64,000 nt of DNA from Lachnospiraceae bacterium (GCA_017558145.1 JAFYWF010000076.1:1-64000); one strand, 5' to 3'; numbered from the stretch's first letter, positions 40,046 through 50,318 are shown. Notes: generated from the sequence alone by a model not told the origin. A program made the numbers and translations.

Positions 40046-42550
40046 ATGAAAAAGAAAGCAATCAGTAATAAAAAGAAGGAGTTTTTATTGTTTATAGAAC
40101 GACTATTAGCTGTCGTGTTAGCAGTTAGTGTTACGTTTATTTTTATGAATTCTTTTTTTCATATTTCTACTTCTTATGGGACAACATACCACTATATGGT
40201 ATCTCCATTGGATCAGGAACAGTCCTTTGAAGAAAAGGAAATATTTCAAGCATTACTTTCAGGAAATATGCAGCAAATTACTCGATTTGTAGTTATTCGT
40301 CATCAAATGGAAACAAATGGTGTCTACGATGAAAATAAAATTGTTGATATTACTCAATTTGCAAATAGAGAAACAGGAACTATAGACAATCAGCCAACAG
40401 CAAAGTACTACTTGGATGATTTAATTACTTGGGGAAATTATGGATTTACGTATAAGACTGTAGTAGGAACCTGGGAAGAATTGAATGCAATGTTTGCAAA
40501 ACCAAAGGCTATTATTCCTGAAAGTGGAATGTTCGAAACGAAGGAGTATGATGCCACTTATGCAGTACAGGAATACATTGGAAATATTGAAGATAATGCG
40601 GAAGTTTTAGGATTAGAAGCAACAGATGATGATAAATATGTAATGGAAATTTTAGTAGACAGATACAAAAATGTAGATGGTAAAGATTTGATGCAGAGTG
40701 CGTCAAATGTAGAGGAGTATCTGAATTTAAAAAAGAATTTGGAAGAATCTGCAAAAAGTCTGTTTTCTAATTACACAGAATATGTTGCTATGCAAGAACA
40801 ATATAGTATGGATAATACCAACATAGGATATTGTTTTCAGGTTCCTTCGGAAAAAGGGTTACAGTATTATACGAACACAGAATTACAATTAAAAGGAAAG
40901 TCTGCGGATGACATTACAGCTTTAGTGAAGGAACAAGGCGGTAAATTTATTTACTTTAATCCTGATAAAGTACAAATTAATACCAACACAAATATCACAG
41001 CAAAAGAAATGAGAAGTATGTTGAAAGAACACGAGTATACTTTTGGTGATGATACCAGAGTGTGGGTATGGGTAGACATTAATTATCCTGTGAATGACAG
41101 TTTACAAATGGTGAAAAATGAATTAGATCAATTCCGCCCATATTTTATTACTTTGTTGGGATGTGCATTGTCAGCTTTTATTATTTGTGCATTAATTCTT
41201 CTTTATTTAAGTTATAAAGAGGGGCGTAAAATAGATGAAAATGGAAATTTAAAGTATATTATTTTGAAACAAGAACGTATTCCATTGGAAATCTGGACTT
41301 TAGTAGCTGTAGCAGTAGAAGTAGCCATTGTATATTATGGATGGCAGATGTTAAAAGGTTATCGTAACGGAACTGTCTCTTATTCTATGTTGCCGGTAAT
41401 TATCGGATTGATGGTTTTTGTTATGAATGAAGTTGGAATTCGATATTATTTTTCATTGCTTCGTAGAGTGAAAGCAAAAAGTGTATGGAAGACTACATTA
41501 GTTTATAAAATATTAAAAGAAACAACAAATGTAATTCGTAATACGATTCAAAATGGTAGTTTGTTATCCAGAACATGGATTCCATACTTGATTTTCCTGA
41601 TGATTAACCTGATTTTGGTATTATTAGGAGTAGGAGGTGTGATTGGAGCCTTCTTATTAGATTTATTAGTAGGAGCATATCTCTATCGTGAAAGTAAACA
41701 AAGGGATGAAATTGTAGAAGGAATCGAAACCATTAAAAATGGTGATTCCAAGTATCGCATTGATACTACGCCTTTAAAAGGTGCCAATTTAAGAATGGCA
41801 GAATCTGTTAACAGCATAGGATTAGGAATTCGAAATGCAGTTGAAAGCAGTATGAAAGATGAAAAGCTAAAAACAGATTTGATTACGAATGTATCTCATG
41901 ATATTAAAACACCATTGACTTCTATTATTACGTATGTGGATTTATTGAAAAGGGAAAATATATCAGACCAGAGAGTTAGGGGTTATATCGATATTTTAGA
42001 TTCTAAATCCCAAAGATTGAAACAATTAATTGACGATTTGGTAGAAGCATCTAAAATTTCTTCCGGAAATATTAACATTCAATTAGATACTATAAATTTT
42101 GCTGAGTTGGTAAAACAGGCTATTGGCGAATTCAGTGAGAAATTTGAGGAAAATAATCTTCAAATAGTAACTAAAATGTCGGAAACAGAAATGTTGATTG
42201 AGGCAGATAGTGGACAATTATGGAGAGTAATGGAAAACTTATTCCAGAATATTTCTAAATATGCAATGCACGGAACCAGAGTTTATATTGAAATGGAAGA
42301 AGAAGGAGAAGGACTCGATAAGAAGAATATCTTTTCTGCGAAAAATATTTCTGCTAAATATTTGGAAGTAGAAGCAGAGGATTTAACAGAACGTTTTATT
42401 CGAGGGGACCAATCCAGACAGACAGAAGGTAGTGGTTTGGGATTATCTATTGCCAAGAATTTAATTGAAGCTCAAGGTGGTGAGTTCGAAGTACAAGTGG
42501 ATGGAGATTTATTTAAAGTAATTATTAAATTTGATGTAGTAGAAAAGTAA
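40046..42550 (+). CDS. Large sensor histidine kinase (VanS-like), multi-span
   Basis: 834 residues. A first helix at about 22-42, then a large external region of about 320 residues, then helices near 375-395, 425-445, 455-475 and 525-555. A short HAMP-like linker precedes the HisKA box VSHDIKTPLTSIITYVDLL (His near 620). An HATPase domain (ENLFQNISKYAMHG, then GSGLGLSIAKNLIEAQGG) ends the protein. ATG 40046 is used because AAGGGAGAAGG lies just upstream. The ligand is unknown, but large external domains suggest envelope or peptide sensing. Confidence 0.9.
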   Translation: MKKKAISNKKKEFLLFIERLLAVVLAVSVTFIFMNSFFHISTSYGTTYHYMVSPLDQEQSFEEKEIFQALLSGNMQQITRFVVIRHQMETNGVYDENKIVDITQFANRETGTIDNQPTAKYYLDDLITWGNYGFTYKTVVGTWEELNAMFAKPKAIIPESGMFETKEYDATYAVQEYIGNIEDNAEVLGLEATDDDKYVMEILVDRYKNVDGKDLMQSASNVEEYLNLKKNLEESAKSLFSNYTEYVAMQEQYSMDNTNIGYCFQVPSEKGLQYYTNTELQLKGKSADDITALVKEQGGKFIYFNPDKVQINTNTNITAKEMRSMLKEHEYTFGDDTRVWVWVDINYPVNDSLQMVKNELDQFRPYFITLLGCALSAFIICALILLYLSYKEGRKIDENGNLKYIILKQERIPLEIWTLVAVAVEVAIVYYGWQMLKGYRNGTVSYSMLPVIIGLMVFVMNEVGIRYYFSLLRRVKAKSVWKTTLVYKILKETTNVIRNTIQNGSLLSRTWIPYLIFLMINLILVLLGVGGVIGAFLLDLLVGAYLYRESKQRDEIVEGIETIKNGDSKYRIDTTPLKGANLRMAESVNSIGLGIRNAVESSMKDEKLKTDLITNVSHDIKTPLTSIITYVDLLKRENISDQRVRGYIDILDSKSQRLKQLIDDLVEASKISSGNINIQLDTINFAELVKQAIGEFSEKFEENNLQIVTKMSETEMLIEADSGQLWRVMENLFQNISKYAMHGTRVYIEMEEEGEGLDKKNIFSAKNISAKYLEVEAEDLTERFIRGDQSRQTEGSGLGLSIAKNLIEAQGGEFEVQVDGDLFKVIIKFDVVEK

Positions 42551-42580
42551 TAGTGATAAATTTCTTGTAGGGAACATAAG

Positions 42581-42613
42581 AAAATGCACCGATGAAAAAT
42601 CGGTGCATTTTTT
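42581..42613. terminator. Bidirectional terminator between the kinase and prs
   Basis: A perfect 13-bp stem AAAATGCACCGAT/ATCGGTGCATTTT with a 5-nt loop and T-rich flanks in both directions. It serves convergent transcripts. Confidence 0.9.
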
Positions 42614-42641
42614 AGTGATATAAAAACAAAATTAATTCTAA

Positions 42642-43832
42642 TTAGTCAACGTCTAAAGGTAAACGTTTATTGTAGCAGTCTAAAATTTTATGAATTTTTT
42701 CTGCAGGAATCTGAACATTTTCTGTAGAAACATCATGGTTCATAAAATCAATAATAGAAGCAATGTATTTGCTCATGTTAGCCTGCACATAATAAGGACG
42801 TTCATAAATTTCTTGAGGAAGATAGTTTAAGTTTGTAGTAATTACTTTTTCAAAATATCCTTTTTCGTAAGCTTCATCAAATACTTTCAAGCCACTAGTG
42901 AAAAGACCAAAAGTACAGCAGATAAATACACGTTTGGCATTCATTTCTTTTAACTGTCTTGCAGTATCAATCATACTTTCACCGGAGGAAATCATGTCGT
43001 CTAAAATAATAACATCTTTTCCATCTAAGTTGTCGCCTAAGAATTCATGAGCAACGATTGGGTTTTTACCGTTTACAATAGTAGTATAGTCACGACGTTT
43101 ATAGAACATACCGGTATTAACGCCTAATACGTTAGCGAAATAGATTGTTCTGTTCAAAGCGCCTTCATCAGGAGAGATAACAACAAGATGATCTTTATCA
43201 ATAATTAAATCTTTTTCAACATCCAATAAAGCACGTGCAAACTGGAATGGTGTAATATAGTTGTCAAAACCTTTTAAAGGAATTGCATTGGCTACACGAG
43301 GATCATGAGCATCAAAAGTAATAAAGTTATCAATTCCCATGTTATATAATTCTTCTAACATAAATGCACAGTCTAAAGATTCTCTTGTAGAACGTTTGTG
43401 TTGTCTTCCTTCATAAAGGAATGGCATAATTACATTGATGCGATGTGCTTTTCCGGTAGCAGCTGCAATAATTCTTTTTAAATCTTGATAATGGTCGTCA
43501 GGAGATTTGTGATTAGTGTAACCATTTACAGTATATGTAAGACTGTGATTTGTTACATCAACCAAGATAAATAAATCTTTTCCACGAATGGACTCTTTAA
43601 AGACACCTTTACCTTCTCCTGTTCCAAAACGAGGGCATTCTGCTTTAGCAATATAAGAATCTTCTACATATCCCTGAAAACCGGTTTCTTTACGTAAATT
43701 GTTGTTAATACTTTTTCTGAACTCCACCAAATAATTATTGATTTCGTGTCCCATTTCCTGAGCAGAGTCCATAACAACTAATTTTAATGGTGCAACAGGC
43801 AATGCATTTTCTAGTGAGTGTAAGTTTGGCAT
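42642..43832 (-). CDS. prs: Ribose-phosphate pyrophosphokinase
   Basis: 396 residues on the minus strand. Makes PRPP from ribose 5-phosphate and ATP. ILVDVTNHSLTY, MPFLYEGRQHKRSTRESLDCAF, FDAHDPRVANAIP and the PRPP loop VIILDDMISSGESMID are present. It is about 80 residues longer than the usual enzyme, mostly at the N-terminus and an internal insert, a form known in Clostridia. ATG 43832 follows GGAGGATGAA; a TTG 12 nt earlier is less likely. Terminator and promoter are both visible. Confidence 0.92.
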   Translation of the reverse strand: MPNLHSLENALPVAPLKLVVMDSAQEMGHEINNYLVEFRKSINNNLRKETGFQGYVEDSYIAKAECPRFGTGEGKGVFKESIRGKDLFILVDVTNHSLTYTVNGYTNHKSPDDHYQDLKRIIAAATGKAHRINVIMPFLYEGRQHKRSTRESLDCAFMLEELYNMGIDNFITFDAHDPRVANAIPLKGFDNYITPFQFARALLDVEKDLIIDKDHLVVISPDEGALNRTIYFANVLGVNTGMFYKRRDYTTIVNGKNPIVAHEFLGDNLDGKDVIILDDMISSGESMIDTARQLKEMNAKRVFICCTFGLFTSGLKVFDEAYEKGYFEKVITTNLNYLPQEIYERPYYVQANMSKYIASIIDFMNHDVSTENVQIPAEKIHKILDCYNKRLPLDVD

Positions 43833-43894
43833 TTCATCCTCCAATAGTATTTATAAATTTAGAATTAATAATTTTAAATTTTACTCCTCTTTAT

Positions 43895-43923
43895 ACTATA
43901 ATCGTCAAAGGATTTAGTGTCAA
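43895..43923 (-). promoter_or_regulatory. Promoter of prs
   Basis: On the minus strand TTGACA (43923-43918), a 17-bp spacer and TATAGT (43900-43895). It gives a leader of about 55 nt. Confidence 0.8.
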
Positions 43924-44047
43924 GTTTAAGGTGACAGAATCTGTATTTTAAGATAAACTGATACTAGAGGTTTATGTGCATGAAAATGCAGAGCAATCTT
44001 ATAAGTAAAGATAACGGAAATAGAGAAAAATTAACATGGAGACGTTT

Positions 44048-45382
44048 ATGAGAAAAAATATTCATATTATAGATAAAGTATTAGAAGGTAGTATTGCAGA
44101 GGAACTGGAAATAGAAGCAGGTGATCAGTTGATTTCCATTAATAATCAGGAAATCGAAGATATTTTTGATTATCAATATTATGTAGAAGATGAATATATC
44201 GAAGTTTTGATTAAGAAACCGGATGGAGAAGAGTGGCTATTGGAAATTGATAAAGATCCGGATGAAGATTTAGGGATTGTTTTTGAAAACGGTCTTATGG
44301 ATGATTATCGATCCTGCCATAACAAATGCATTTTCTGTTTTATAGACCAGATGCCAAAAGGAATGCGAGAAACCTTGTACTTTAAAGATGATGATTCAAG
44401 ATTATCATTTTTACAGGGAAATTATATTACATTAACCAATATGTCAGATAAAGATGTGGATCGAATTATAAAATATAATTTATCTCCAATCAATATTTCT
44501 TTTCAGACTACCAATCCGGAACTTAGATGTAAAATGCTAAACAATCGTTTTGCGGGTCAGGCATTAGAAAAAGTCAAGAAATTTTATGATGCCGGAATTT
44601 TGATGAATGGTCAAATTGTATTGTGTAAAGGGGTAAATGATGGGAAAGAATTAGAAAGAAGCATTAGAGATTTGTATGAGTATCTTCCTTATTTAGAAAG
44701 TGTATCTGTAGTTCCTGTAGGTTTATCAAAGTTTCGAGAAGGATTATATCCATTAGAGCCTTTTCATAAAGAGGATGCTGTCAAGGTATTGGATATCATT
44801 CATAAATGGCAGAAAAAGGCATATGAAGAATACGAATTGCATTTTATTCATGCCAGTGATGAATGGTATCTGTTAGCAGAACAAGAATTACCGGGGGAAG
44901 AAAGTTACGATGGCTATCTGCAGTTGGAAAATGGGGTAGGAATGCTACGGTTGTTTATGGATGAATTTGTAGAAAGCTTAGATGCACTAAAAGAAAATAG
45001 CCATCAGGAAAAATTAATTCATAGGGAAGAAGTTTCTATTATTACAGGAAAGTTAAGCTTTTCCACGATTCAGGAAGCGGCCAATCGATTGATGGAGGAA
45101 GTGGATGGATTAAAGATTTATGTCCATGCAATTCGTAATGATTTTTTTGGAGAAAATATTACAGTAAGTGGTTTGCTTACCGGAACAGATATTATGGCTC
45201 AGGGAAAAGAACTTCCATTAGGAAATAGAATGTTATTACCGGAAAATGTTCTTCGAAGCGGAGAACGTGTGTTATTGGATGACTATACCGTTGAGGATTT
45301 GGAAAAAACTTTACAAGTATCGGTGGATATTGTAAAATCAAGCGGATATGACTTCGTAAAAACGATATTGAATCACAAGTAA
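44048..45382 (+). CDS. DUF512 / radical-SAM-like Fe-S protein with PDZ-like N-terminus
   Basis: 444 residues. A PDZ-like start (VLEGSIAEELEIEAGDQLISINNQEIEDIFDYQYYVEDE) is followed by a radical-SAM-like cluster motif CHNKCIFCFIDQMPKGMRETLYFKDDD, Cys spaced x3 and x2. The DUF512 C-terminal domain ends VRSGERVLLDDYTVEDLEKTL-like. It is nearly always encoded next to der in Clostridia, and der starts 48 nt later. Reaction unknown. ATG 44048 has GGAG 8 nt upstream; an ATG at 44036 precedes that site. Confidence 0.88.
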   Translation: MRKNIHIIDKVLEGSIAEELEIEAGDQLISINNQEIEDIFDYQYYVEDEYIEVLIKKPDGEEWLLEIDKDPDEDLGIVFENGLMDDYRSCHNKCIFCFIDQMPKGMRETLYFKDDDSRLSFLQGNYITLTNMSDKDVDRIIKYNLSPINISFQTTNPELRCKMLNNRFAGQALEKVKKFYDAGILMNGQIVLCKGVNDGKELERSIRDLYEYLPYLESVSVVPVGLSKFREGLYPLEPFHKEDAVKVLDIIHKWQKKAYEEYELHFIHASDEWYLLAEQELPGEESYDGYLQLENGVGMLRLFMDEFVESLDALKENSHQEKLIHREEVSIITGKLSFSTIQEAANRLMEEVDGLKIYVHAIRNDFFGENITVSGLLTGTDIMAQGKELPLGNRMLLPENVLRSGERVLLDDYTVEDLEKTLQVSVDIVKSSGYDFVKTILNHK

Positions 45383-45430
45383 CTATAAAGATATATTAAG
45401 TAATTGAAACGAATGAAAATGGAGGGACAT

Positions 45431-46768
45431 ATGGCGGATAGAAAAAGAAAGCCTATCGTAGCGGTAGTAGGAAGACCTAATGTTGGAAAATCTACACTCT
45501 TTAATGCTTTAGCAGGAGAGAAGATTGCCATTGTAAAAGATACACCGGGAATTACCCGTGACAGAATTTATGCAGATATCACTTGGTTGGATATGAATTT
45601 TACTTTGATTGATACTGGTGGTATTGAACCGGAGAGTAAAGATATTATTCTATCTCAGATGAGAGAACAGGCACAAATTGCTATGGATACTGCAGATGTT
45701 ATTATTTTCCTTGTAGATGTGAAGCAGGGACTTGTAGATGCAGATTCTAAAGTGGCAGATATGTTAAGACGTTCTCAGAAACCTGTTGTTTTAGTTGTAA
45801 ATAAAGTGGATAGCTTTGAAAAATATATGGCAGATACCTACGAATTTTATAATTTGGGAATTGGAGATCCAATTCCGATTTCTGCTGCTAACCGTTTAGG
45901 TATCGGTGATATGTTGGATGTTGTAACTTCTCATTTTGATAAAGAGGCTATGGACGCTGAAGAAGATGAAAGACCTAGAATTGCTATTGTAGGAAAACCG
46001 AATGTAGGAAAATCTTCTTTGATTAATAAATTGCTTGGGGAAAACAGATTAATTGTTTCTGATATTGCAGGAACTACTCGTGATGCAGTTGATACGGAAG
46101 TGATTCATAACGGAAAAGAATATGTCTTCATTGATACGGCCGGACTTCGTCGTAAAAATAAAATTAAAGAAGATTTGGAACACTATATGATTATTCGTAC
46201 CGTAAGTGCGGTAGAACGAGCAGACGTGGTTGTGCTTGTAATTGATGCCAGTGAAGGTGTCACTGAGCAGGATGCTAAAATTGCAGGTATTGCTCATGAA
46301 CGTGGTAAGGGAATGATTATTGCGGTAAATAAATGGGATAGTATTGAAAAAGATGACAAGACTATTTACAAATTTACCAGAAAAGTTCAGGATACTCTTT
46401 CCTTTATGCAGTACGCAGAAATTATTTTTATCTCAGCATTAACAGGACAGCGTTTGCCTAAGCTTTTCGAAACGATTGATGCAGTAATTGATAATTGTTC
46501 TCTTCGTGTAGGTACGGGAGTTTTAAATGAAATTATGACAGAAGCTGTTGCTATGCAGCAGCCACCAAGTGATAAAGGTAAGAGATTACGCTTGTACTAT
46601 ATTACACAGGCTGCGGTAAAACCACCGACATTTGTTATTTTTGTTAATGATAAAGAATTGATGCATTTTTCTTATACTAGATACATTGAAAACCAGATTC
46701 GAAATGCATTTGGATTCAAAGGTACTCCTTTGAAATTTATTATTCGAGAGAGAAAGGATAATCAATAA
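45431..46768 (+). CDS. der: Ribosome biogenesis GTPase Der (EngA)
   Basis: 445 residues with two tandem GTPase domains. The first has [17 protein letters not shown] and NKVD; the second has [12 protein letters not shown] near 185, DTAGL and NKWD. A C-terminal KH-like domain ([21 protein letters not shown]) binds rRNA. It is needed for 50S assembly. Start 45431 follows GGAGGG. plsY begins 2 nt after the stop. Confidence 0.97.
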   Translation: MADRKRKPIVAVVGRPNVGKSTLFNALAGEKIAIVKDTPGITRDRIYADITWLDMNFTLIDTGGIEPESKDIILSQMREQAQIAMDTADVIIFLVDVKQGLVDADSKVADMLRRSQKPVVLVVNKVDSFEKYMADTYEFYNLGIGDPIPISAANRLGIGDMLDVVTSHFDKEAMDAEEDERPRIAIVGKPNVGKSSLINKLLGENRLIVSDIAGTTRDAVDTEVIHNGKEYVFIDTAGLRRKNKIKEDLEHYMIIRTVSAVERADVVVLVIDASEGVTEQDAKIAGIAHERGKGMIIAVNKWDSIEKDDKTIYKFTRKVQDTLSFMQYAEIIFISALTGQRLPKLFETIDAVIDNCSLRVGTGVLNEIMTEAVAMQQPPSDKGKRLRLYYITQAAVKPPTFVIFVNDKELMHFSYTRYIENQIRNAFGFKGTPLKFIIRERKDNQ

Positions 46769-46770
46769 GA

Positions 46771-47430
46771 ATGATTCGTTTGTTATGTTTGGTTGTAGGC
46801 TACTTTTTTGGAGCCTTCCAGACAGCCTATTTTTACGGGAAAATGCATGGAATTGATATTAGAACCATGGGGAGTGGAAATGCAGGAACTACCAATACAT
46901 TAAGAGTACTGGGAACAAAAGCTGGTATGTTGGTATTGGCAGGAGATGTGATTAAAACGGTATTAGCTATTTTGGTAGTTAGATTTTTAGTTCTTCCTAA
47001 TTTTGTAGTTGGGGATAGAGAATACTTGTATGTATTGTATACTGCTGCAGGAGCTATTCTAGGACATAATTTTCCTTTTTATATGCAGTTTAAAGGAGGA
47101 AAAGGGATTGCGTCCACTTTTGGTTTGATTTTTTCTTTTCATCCCTTATTTATTCCGGTAGGTTTTGTTTTATTTTTAGGAACCTTTATGACAACTCATT
47201 ATGTATCATTAGGATCTTTATTAATTTATGCAGGTTTTGTAATTCAGATGATAATTATGGGACAGACTGGAGCTATGGGAGATATTTCACAATCGGTATT
47301 AAATGAAATGTATCTCATTTCCATATTGTTATTAGCTATGGCTTATTGGAAACATAGAGAAAATATCAAACGTTTGTTAACCGGTACAGAAAGAAAAACG
47401 TATCTTTTTAAGAAAAACAAAGTAGAATAA
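46771..47430 (+). CDS. plsY: Glycerol-3-phosphate acyltransferase PlsY
   Basis: 219 residues with about five helices. GSGNAGTTNTLRVLGTKAGMLVLAGDVIKT, GHNFPFYMQFKGGKGIASTFG and the third motif near GSLLIYAGF are present, the conserved cytosolic loops of PlsY. It acylates glycerol 3-phosphate with acyl-phosphate at the membrane, the first step of phospholipid synthesis. The order der-plsY-gpsA is standard for the group, and gpsA makes its substrate. Confidence 0.95.
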   Translation: MIRLLCLVVGYFFGAFQTAYFYGKMHGIDIRTMGSGNAGTTNTLRVLGTKAGMLVLAGDVIKTVLAILVVRFLVLPNFVVGDREYLYVLYTAAGAILGHNFPFYMQFKGGKGIASTFGLIFSFHPLFIPVGFVLFLGTFMTTHYVSLGSLLIYAGFVIQMIIMGQTGAMGDISQSVLNEMYLISILLLAMAYWKHRENIKRLLTGTERKTYLFKKNKVE

Positions 47431-47504
47431 TATAGGGAATGATGAGTGAAACTATTCTGAAAAATCAACGATGACATAGCTTTTATGTCAGAATGGAGGT
47501 TAGG

Positions 47505-48518
47505 ATGGCTAAGATTGGTGTAGTAGGTGCAGGAAGCTGGGGAATTGCTCTTGCAAAATTATTACATAAGAACGGGCATCAGGTGTGTGTCTGGAGTATT
47601 ATTGAAGAAGAAGTAAAGATGCTTTTGGAAAAAAGAGAGCATTTAGATAAACTTCCTGGAATTAAATTACCTACTGATATGGAATTTACTACGGATTTAG
47701 AAAAAAACGTAAAAGGTAAAGATATTGTGGTATTGGCGGTGCCATCTCCATTTATTAGAAGTACTTCTCATAAATTAAAAGAATTGATTGCAGAAGGTCA
47801 GATTATTGTCAATGTGGCAAAAGGAGTAGAGGAAGCTACTTTAATGACCATGTCAGAGGTGATTAGTGACGAGATACCACAGGCAAAAGTAACGGTTCTT
47901 TCCGGACCTTCTCATGCAGAAGAAGTAGGAAGAGAAATTCCAACTACGATTGTTGTAGGTGCAAAAGAAAAAGAAATTGCGGAATATGTACAAAATGTGT
48001 TTATGAATGAAGTGTTCCGTGTATATATTAGTCCTGATATTTGTGGTATTGAACTTGGTGCTGCTTTGAAAAATGTAGTAGCTCTTGCGGCCGGAATTGC
48101 AGACGGTCTTGGATATGGTGATAATACAAAAGCGGCTTTGATTACCAGAGGGATAGCAGAGATTACAAGACTTGGAATTGCTATGGGGGGAAAAGCGGAA
48201 ACCTTTAGTGGTCTTTCCGGTATCGGAGATTTGATTGTGACTTGTGCCAGCGTTCATTCCAGAAATCGTAAAGCAGGAGTGTTGATTGGACAGGGGAAAA
48301 CCATGCAGGAAGCCATGGATGAAGTAAAGATGGTTGTTGAAGGTGTTTATTCTGCTAAAGCTGCTATTAAATTAGCTGAAAAATTTGGAGTATCTATGCC
48401 AATTATTGAGCAGGTAAATCGCGTGTTGTTTGAAAATAAACCGGCAGATGAAGCAGTAAAAGAACTGATGGTCCGTGATAAAAAGAATGAGTACGCAATA
48501 TTACCATGGGAAGAATAA
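47505..48518 (+). CDS. gpsA: Glycerol-3-phosphate dehydrogenase [NAD(P)+]
   Basis: 337 residues. IGVVGAGSWGIALAKLLHKNGH (dinucleotide motif), VLSGPSHAEEVGREIPTTIVV and the catalytic Lys in GAALKNVVALAAGIADGLG, with SGLSGIGDLIVTC. It reduces dihydroxyacetone phosphate to sn-glycerol 3-phosphate for PlsY. Start 47505 follows GGAGGTTAGG. Confidence 0.97.
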   Translation: MAKIGVVGAGSWGIALAKLLHKNGHQVCVWSIIEEEVKMLLEKREHLDKLPGIKLPTDMEFTTDLEKNVKGKDIVVLAVPSPFIRSTSHKLKELIAEGQIIVNVAKGVEEATLMTMSEVISDEIPQAKVTVLSGPSHAEEVGREIPTTIVVGAKEKEIAEYVQNVFMNEVFRVYISPDICGIELGAALKNVVALAAGIADGLGYGDNTKAALITRGIAEITRLGIAMGGKAETFSGLSGIGDLIVTCASVHSRNRKAGVLIGQGKTMQEAMDEVKMVVEGVYSAKAAIKLAEKFGVSMPIIEQVNRVLFENKPADEAVKELMVRDKKNEYAILPWEE

Positions 48519-48534
48519 GAAACGGAGAAAATTT

Positions 48535-49047
48535 ATGAAACGAATTGCACAGTTTTTCAAAGTGAGTTTTAAGCAGTTTGAAATGGGAATGAAGGATATA
48601 TTTCCGACAATGTCAGAAAAAGAAATCGAAGAATTATATATGGATATTAAGCTTCCTAAAAGAGCAACTACAGGAAGTGCTGGATATGATTTTTGTACTC
48701 CTTTTGGCTTTACTTTAAAACCTGGAGAAACTATTAAGATTCCCACCGGAATCAGAGCAAAAATGGAGGAAAACTGGGTATTAAAATTATATCCAAGAAG
48801 CGGGTTGGGATTTAAATTCCGTTTACAGTTAAATAATACCGTAGGAATTATCGATAGTGATTATTTTAATTCTGATAATGAAGGTCACATTTTTGCTAAA
48901 ATTACCAATGATAGCAATGAAGATAAAGTGTTGAGTTTGGAAAAAGGTGCCGGATTTATGCAGGGAATCTTCTTAGAGTATGGAATTACTGTAGATGATG
49001 ACGCTGACGGTATTAGAAATGGTGGCTTTGGTAGTACAAGTAAATAG
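48535..49047 (+). CDS. dUTPase-like nucleotidohydrolase
   Basis: 170 residues. DIKLPKRATTGSAGYDFCTPFGFTLKPGETIKIPTGIRAKM is dUTPase motif 1-like, LYPRSGLGFKFRLQLNNTVGIIDSDYF matches motifs 2-3, and GFGSTSK is the C-terminal motif 5-like tail. It likely hydrolyses dUTP to dUMP and prevents uracil incorporation. An N-terminal helical extension of about 35 residues is unusual. ATG 48535 follows CGGAGAA; it starts 16 nt after gpsA. Confidence 0.88.
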   Translation: MKRIAQFFKVSFKQFEMGMKDIFPTMSEKEIEELYMDIKLPKRATTGSAGYDFCTPFGFTLKPGETIKIPTGIRAKMEENWVLKLYPRSGLGFKFRLQLNNTVGIIDSDYFNSDNEGHIFAKITNDSNEDKVLSLEKGAGFMQGIFLEYGITVDDDADGIRNGGFGSTSK

Positions 49048-49133
49048 ATTCTATAAGAAATATGAGTAAAATTACTTATGGGTGATGGAAAATGTACTTA
49101 TGAAGTAATATTTTAAACTAAAACGAAAGAAGT

Positions 49134-49170
49134 AGACTGGATTTGGTTAAAAACAAATTCAGTCTTTTTT
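49134..49170 (+). terminator. Terminator after the dUTPase-like gene
   Basis: AGACTGGATTTG pairs with CAAATTCAGTCT (one G-U), followed by TTTTTT. Confidence 0.85.
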
Positions 49171-49231
49171 GATGCATAAAATTTTTTGCATTTCTAAAAA
49201 AGGAAAGAAAAACACAATTTGTTGTCGTTAG

Positions 49232-49240
49232 CATATGATA
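49232..49240 (+). promoter_or_regulatory. Possible sporulation-sigma -10 box upstream of cotJA
   Basis: CATATGATA fits the CATAnnnTA form of mother-cell sigma (E/K) -10 elements and lies 32 nt before cotJA. The -35 is not clear. Confidence 0.35.
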
Positions 49241-49271
49241 AAAGTAAGAATAGCAAGAAGAAGGTAGAAAT

Positions 49272-49445
49272 ATGAAAGATAATCTGAACGAATATACTTT
49301 GTTAAATCAGTTTCCTTTAGGTATGACATATGTTCCTATGCAGGAATTTAACAAGCTATACGAAGATTTAGAAAAAGCATTTCGCTGTGGTACCATTTTT
49401 GAAGAATTAAATAAACCATTTACCGGAAGGAGATGTGTAAGATGA
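49272..49445 (+). CDS. cotJA: Spore coat associated protein CotJA
   Basis: 57 residues. Frame from ATG 49272: QFPLGMTYVPMQEFNKLYEDLEKAFRCGTIFEELNKPFTG is the CotJA pattern. It is deposited on the spore coat with CotJC. It overlaps cotJB by the ATGA tetranucleotide at 49442-49445, so the two are translationally coupled. AAGGTAGAAA lies upstream. Confidence 0.9.
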   Translation: MKDNLNEYTLLNQFPLGMTYVPMQEFNKLYEDLEKAFRCGTIFEELNKPFTGRRCVR

Positions 49446-49702
49446 CTTGTGAACAAAAAAAGTTGTTGCATGAGATTAGTATCCTTTCTTTTACAGTGAT
49501 CGAGCTTACTTTATTTTTAGATTCACATCCATGTAATCAGGAAGCTATGAGACATTTTGATTATTATAACAGAATAAAAAAAGAAAAATGTGAGGAATAT
49601 GCCAATATGTTTGGCCCTTTAACATTAAATCAGGCAAAAGGCAGAAGTCAGGAATTTTTATGGACTATGCAGCCATGGCCATGGGAAGGGGGATGTGAAT
49701 AA
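49442..49702 (+). CDS. cotJB: Spore coat protein CotJB
   Basis: 86 residues. LHEISILSFTVIELTLFLDSHPCNQEAMRHFDYYNRIKKEKCEEYANMFGPLTLNQAKG...WPWEGGCE is typical CotJB. ATG 49442 is preferred because GGAG is 9 nt upstream; the in-frame ATG 49433 abuts the site. Its stop overlaps the cotJC start by one base. Confidence 0.92.
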   Translation: MTCEQKKLLHEISILSFTVIELTLFLDSHPCNQEAMRHFDYYNRIKKEKCEEYANMFGPLTLNQAKGRSQEFLWTMQPWPWEGGCE

Positions 49703-50307
49703 TGTGGGATTATGAAAAACGTTTACAGTATCCGGTAAATATTAAAACACCAAATGCAAAATTGGCACAATATATTATTTCACAATATGGAGGACCAGAC
49801 GGTGAAATTGGTGCATCTATGCGTTATTTATCTCAAAGATATGCTTCTCCTTATCGTGAGGTAAGTGCTTTATTAACAGATATTGGTACGGAGGAACTTG
49901 GGCATTTTGAAATGGTGGCAACCATTGTGCATCAGCTTACCAGAAACTTAAGTATGGAAGAAATTGAAAAATCTGGTTTAGGTCCTTACTATATTGATCA
50001 TACTCTAGGTATTTGGCCACAAGCTGCCGGAGGAATTCCATTTAATGCTTGTGAGTTTCAATCCAAAGGAGATGTGATTACAGATTTAGTAGAAGATTTG
50101 GCGGCAGAACAGAAGGCTAGAACAACCTATGACAATATTCTTCGCGTAATTGATGATCCGGATGTGGCAGATCCGATTCGTTTTCTTCGTCAAAGAGAGA
50201 TTGTTCATTTCCAGAGATTTGGAGAAGGATTGAGACGAGTACAAGAGGATTTGGATCCTAAAAACTTTTATCAATTTAATCCGGGATTTGATCGTTGTAT
50301 GAAATAA
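49702..50307 (+). CDS. cotJC: Spore coat protein CotJC, manganese catalase family
   Basis: 201 residues, a four-helix diiron/dimanganese-type carboxylate protein. The repeated E...ExxH pattern (DIGTEELGHFEMVATIVHQLT; EDLAAEQKARTTYDNIL; RQREIVHFQRFGEGL) supplies metal ligands. It is probably involved in peroxide protection on the spore surface. It is coupled to cotJB by a TAATG overlap. A terminator follows. This operon implies endospore formation. Confidence 0.95.
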   Translation: MWDYEKRLQYPVNIKTPNAKLAQYIISQYGGPDGEIGASMRYLSQRYASPYREVSALLTDIGTEELGHFEMVATIVHQLTRNLSMEEIEKSGLGPYYIDHTLGIWPQAAGGIPFNACEFQSKGDVITDLVEDLAAEQKARTTYDNILRVIDDPDVADPIRFLRQREIVHFQRFGEGLRRVQEDLDPKNFYQFNPGFDRCMK

Positions 50308-50318
50308 AATAATATTTT

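Noticed and set aside
40046-42550. Vancomycin resistance VanS
   Set aside because: It resembles VanS only in kinase class; no vanH, vanA/vanB or vanX genes are nearby.
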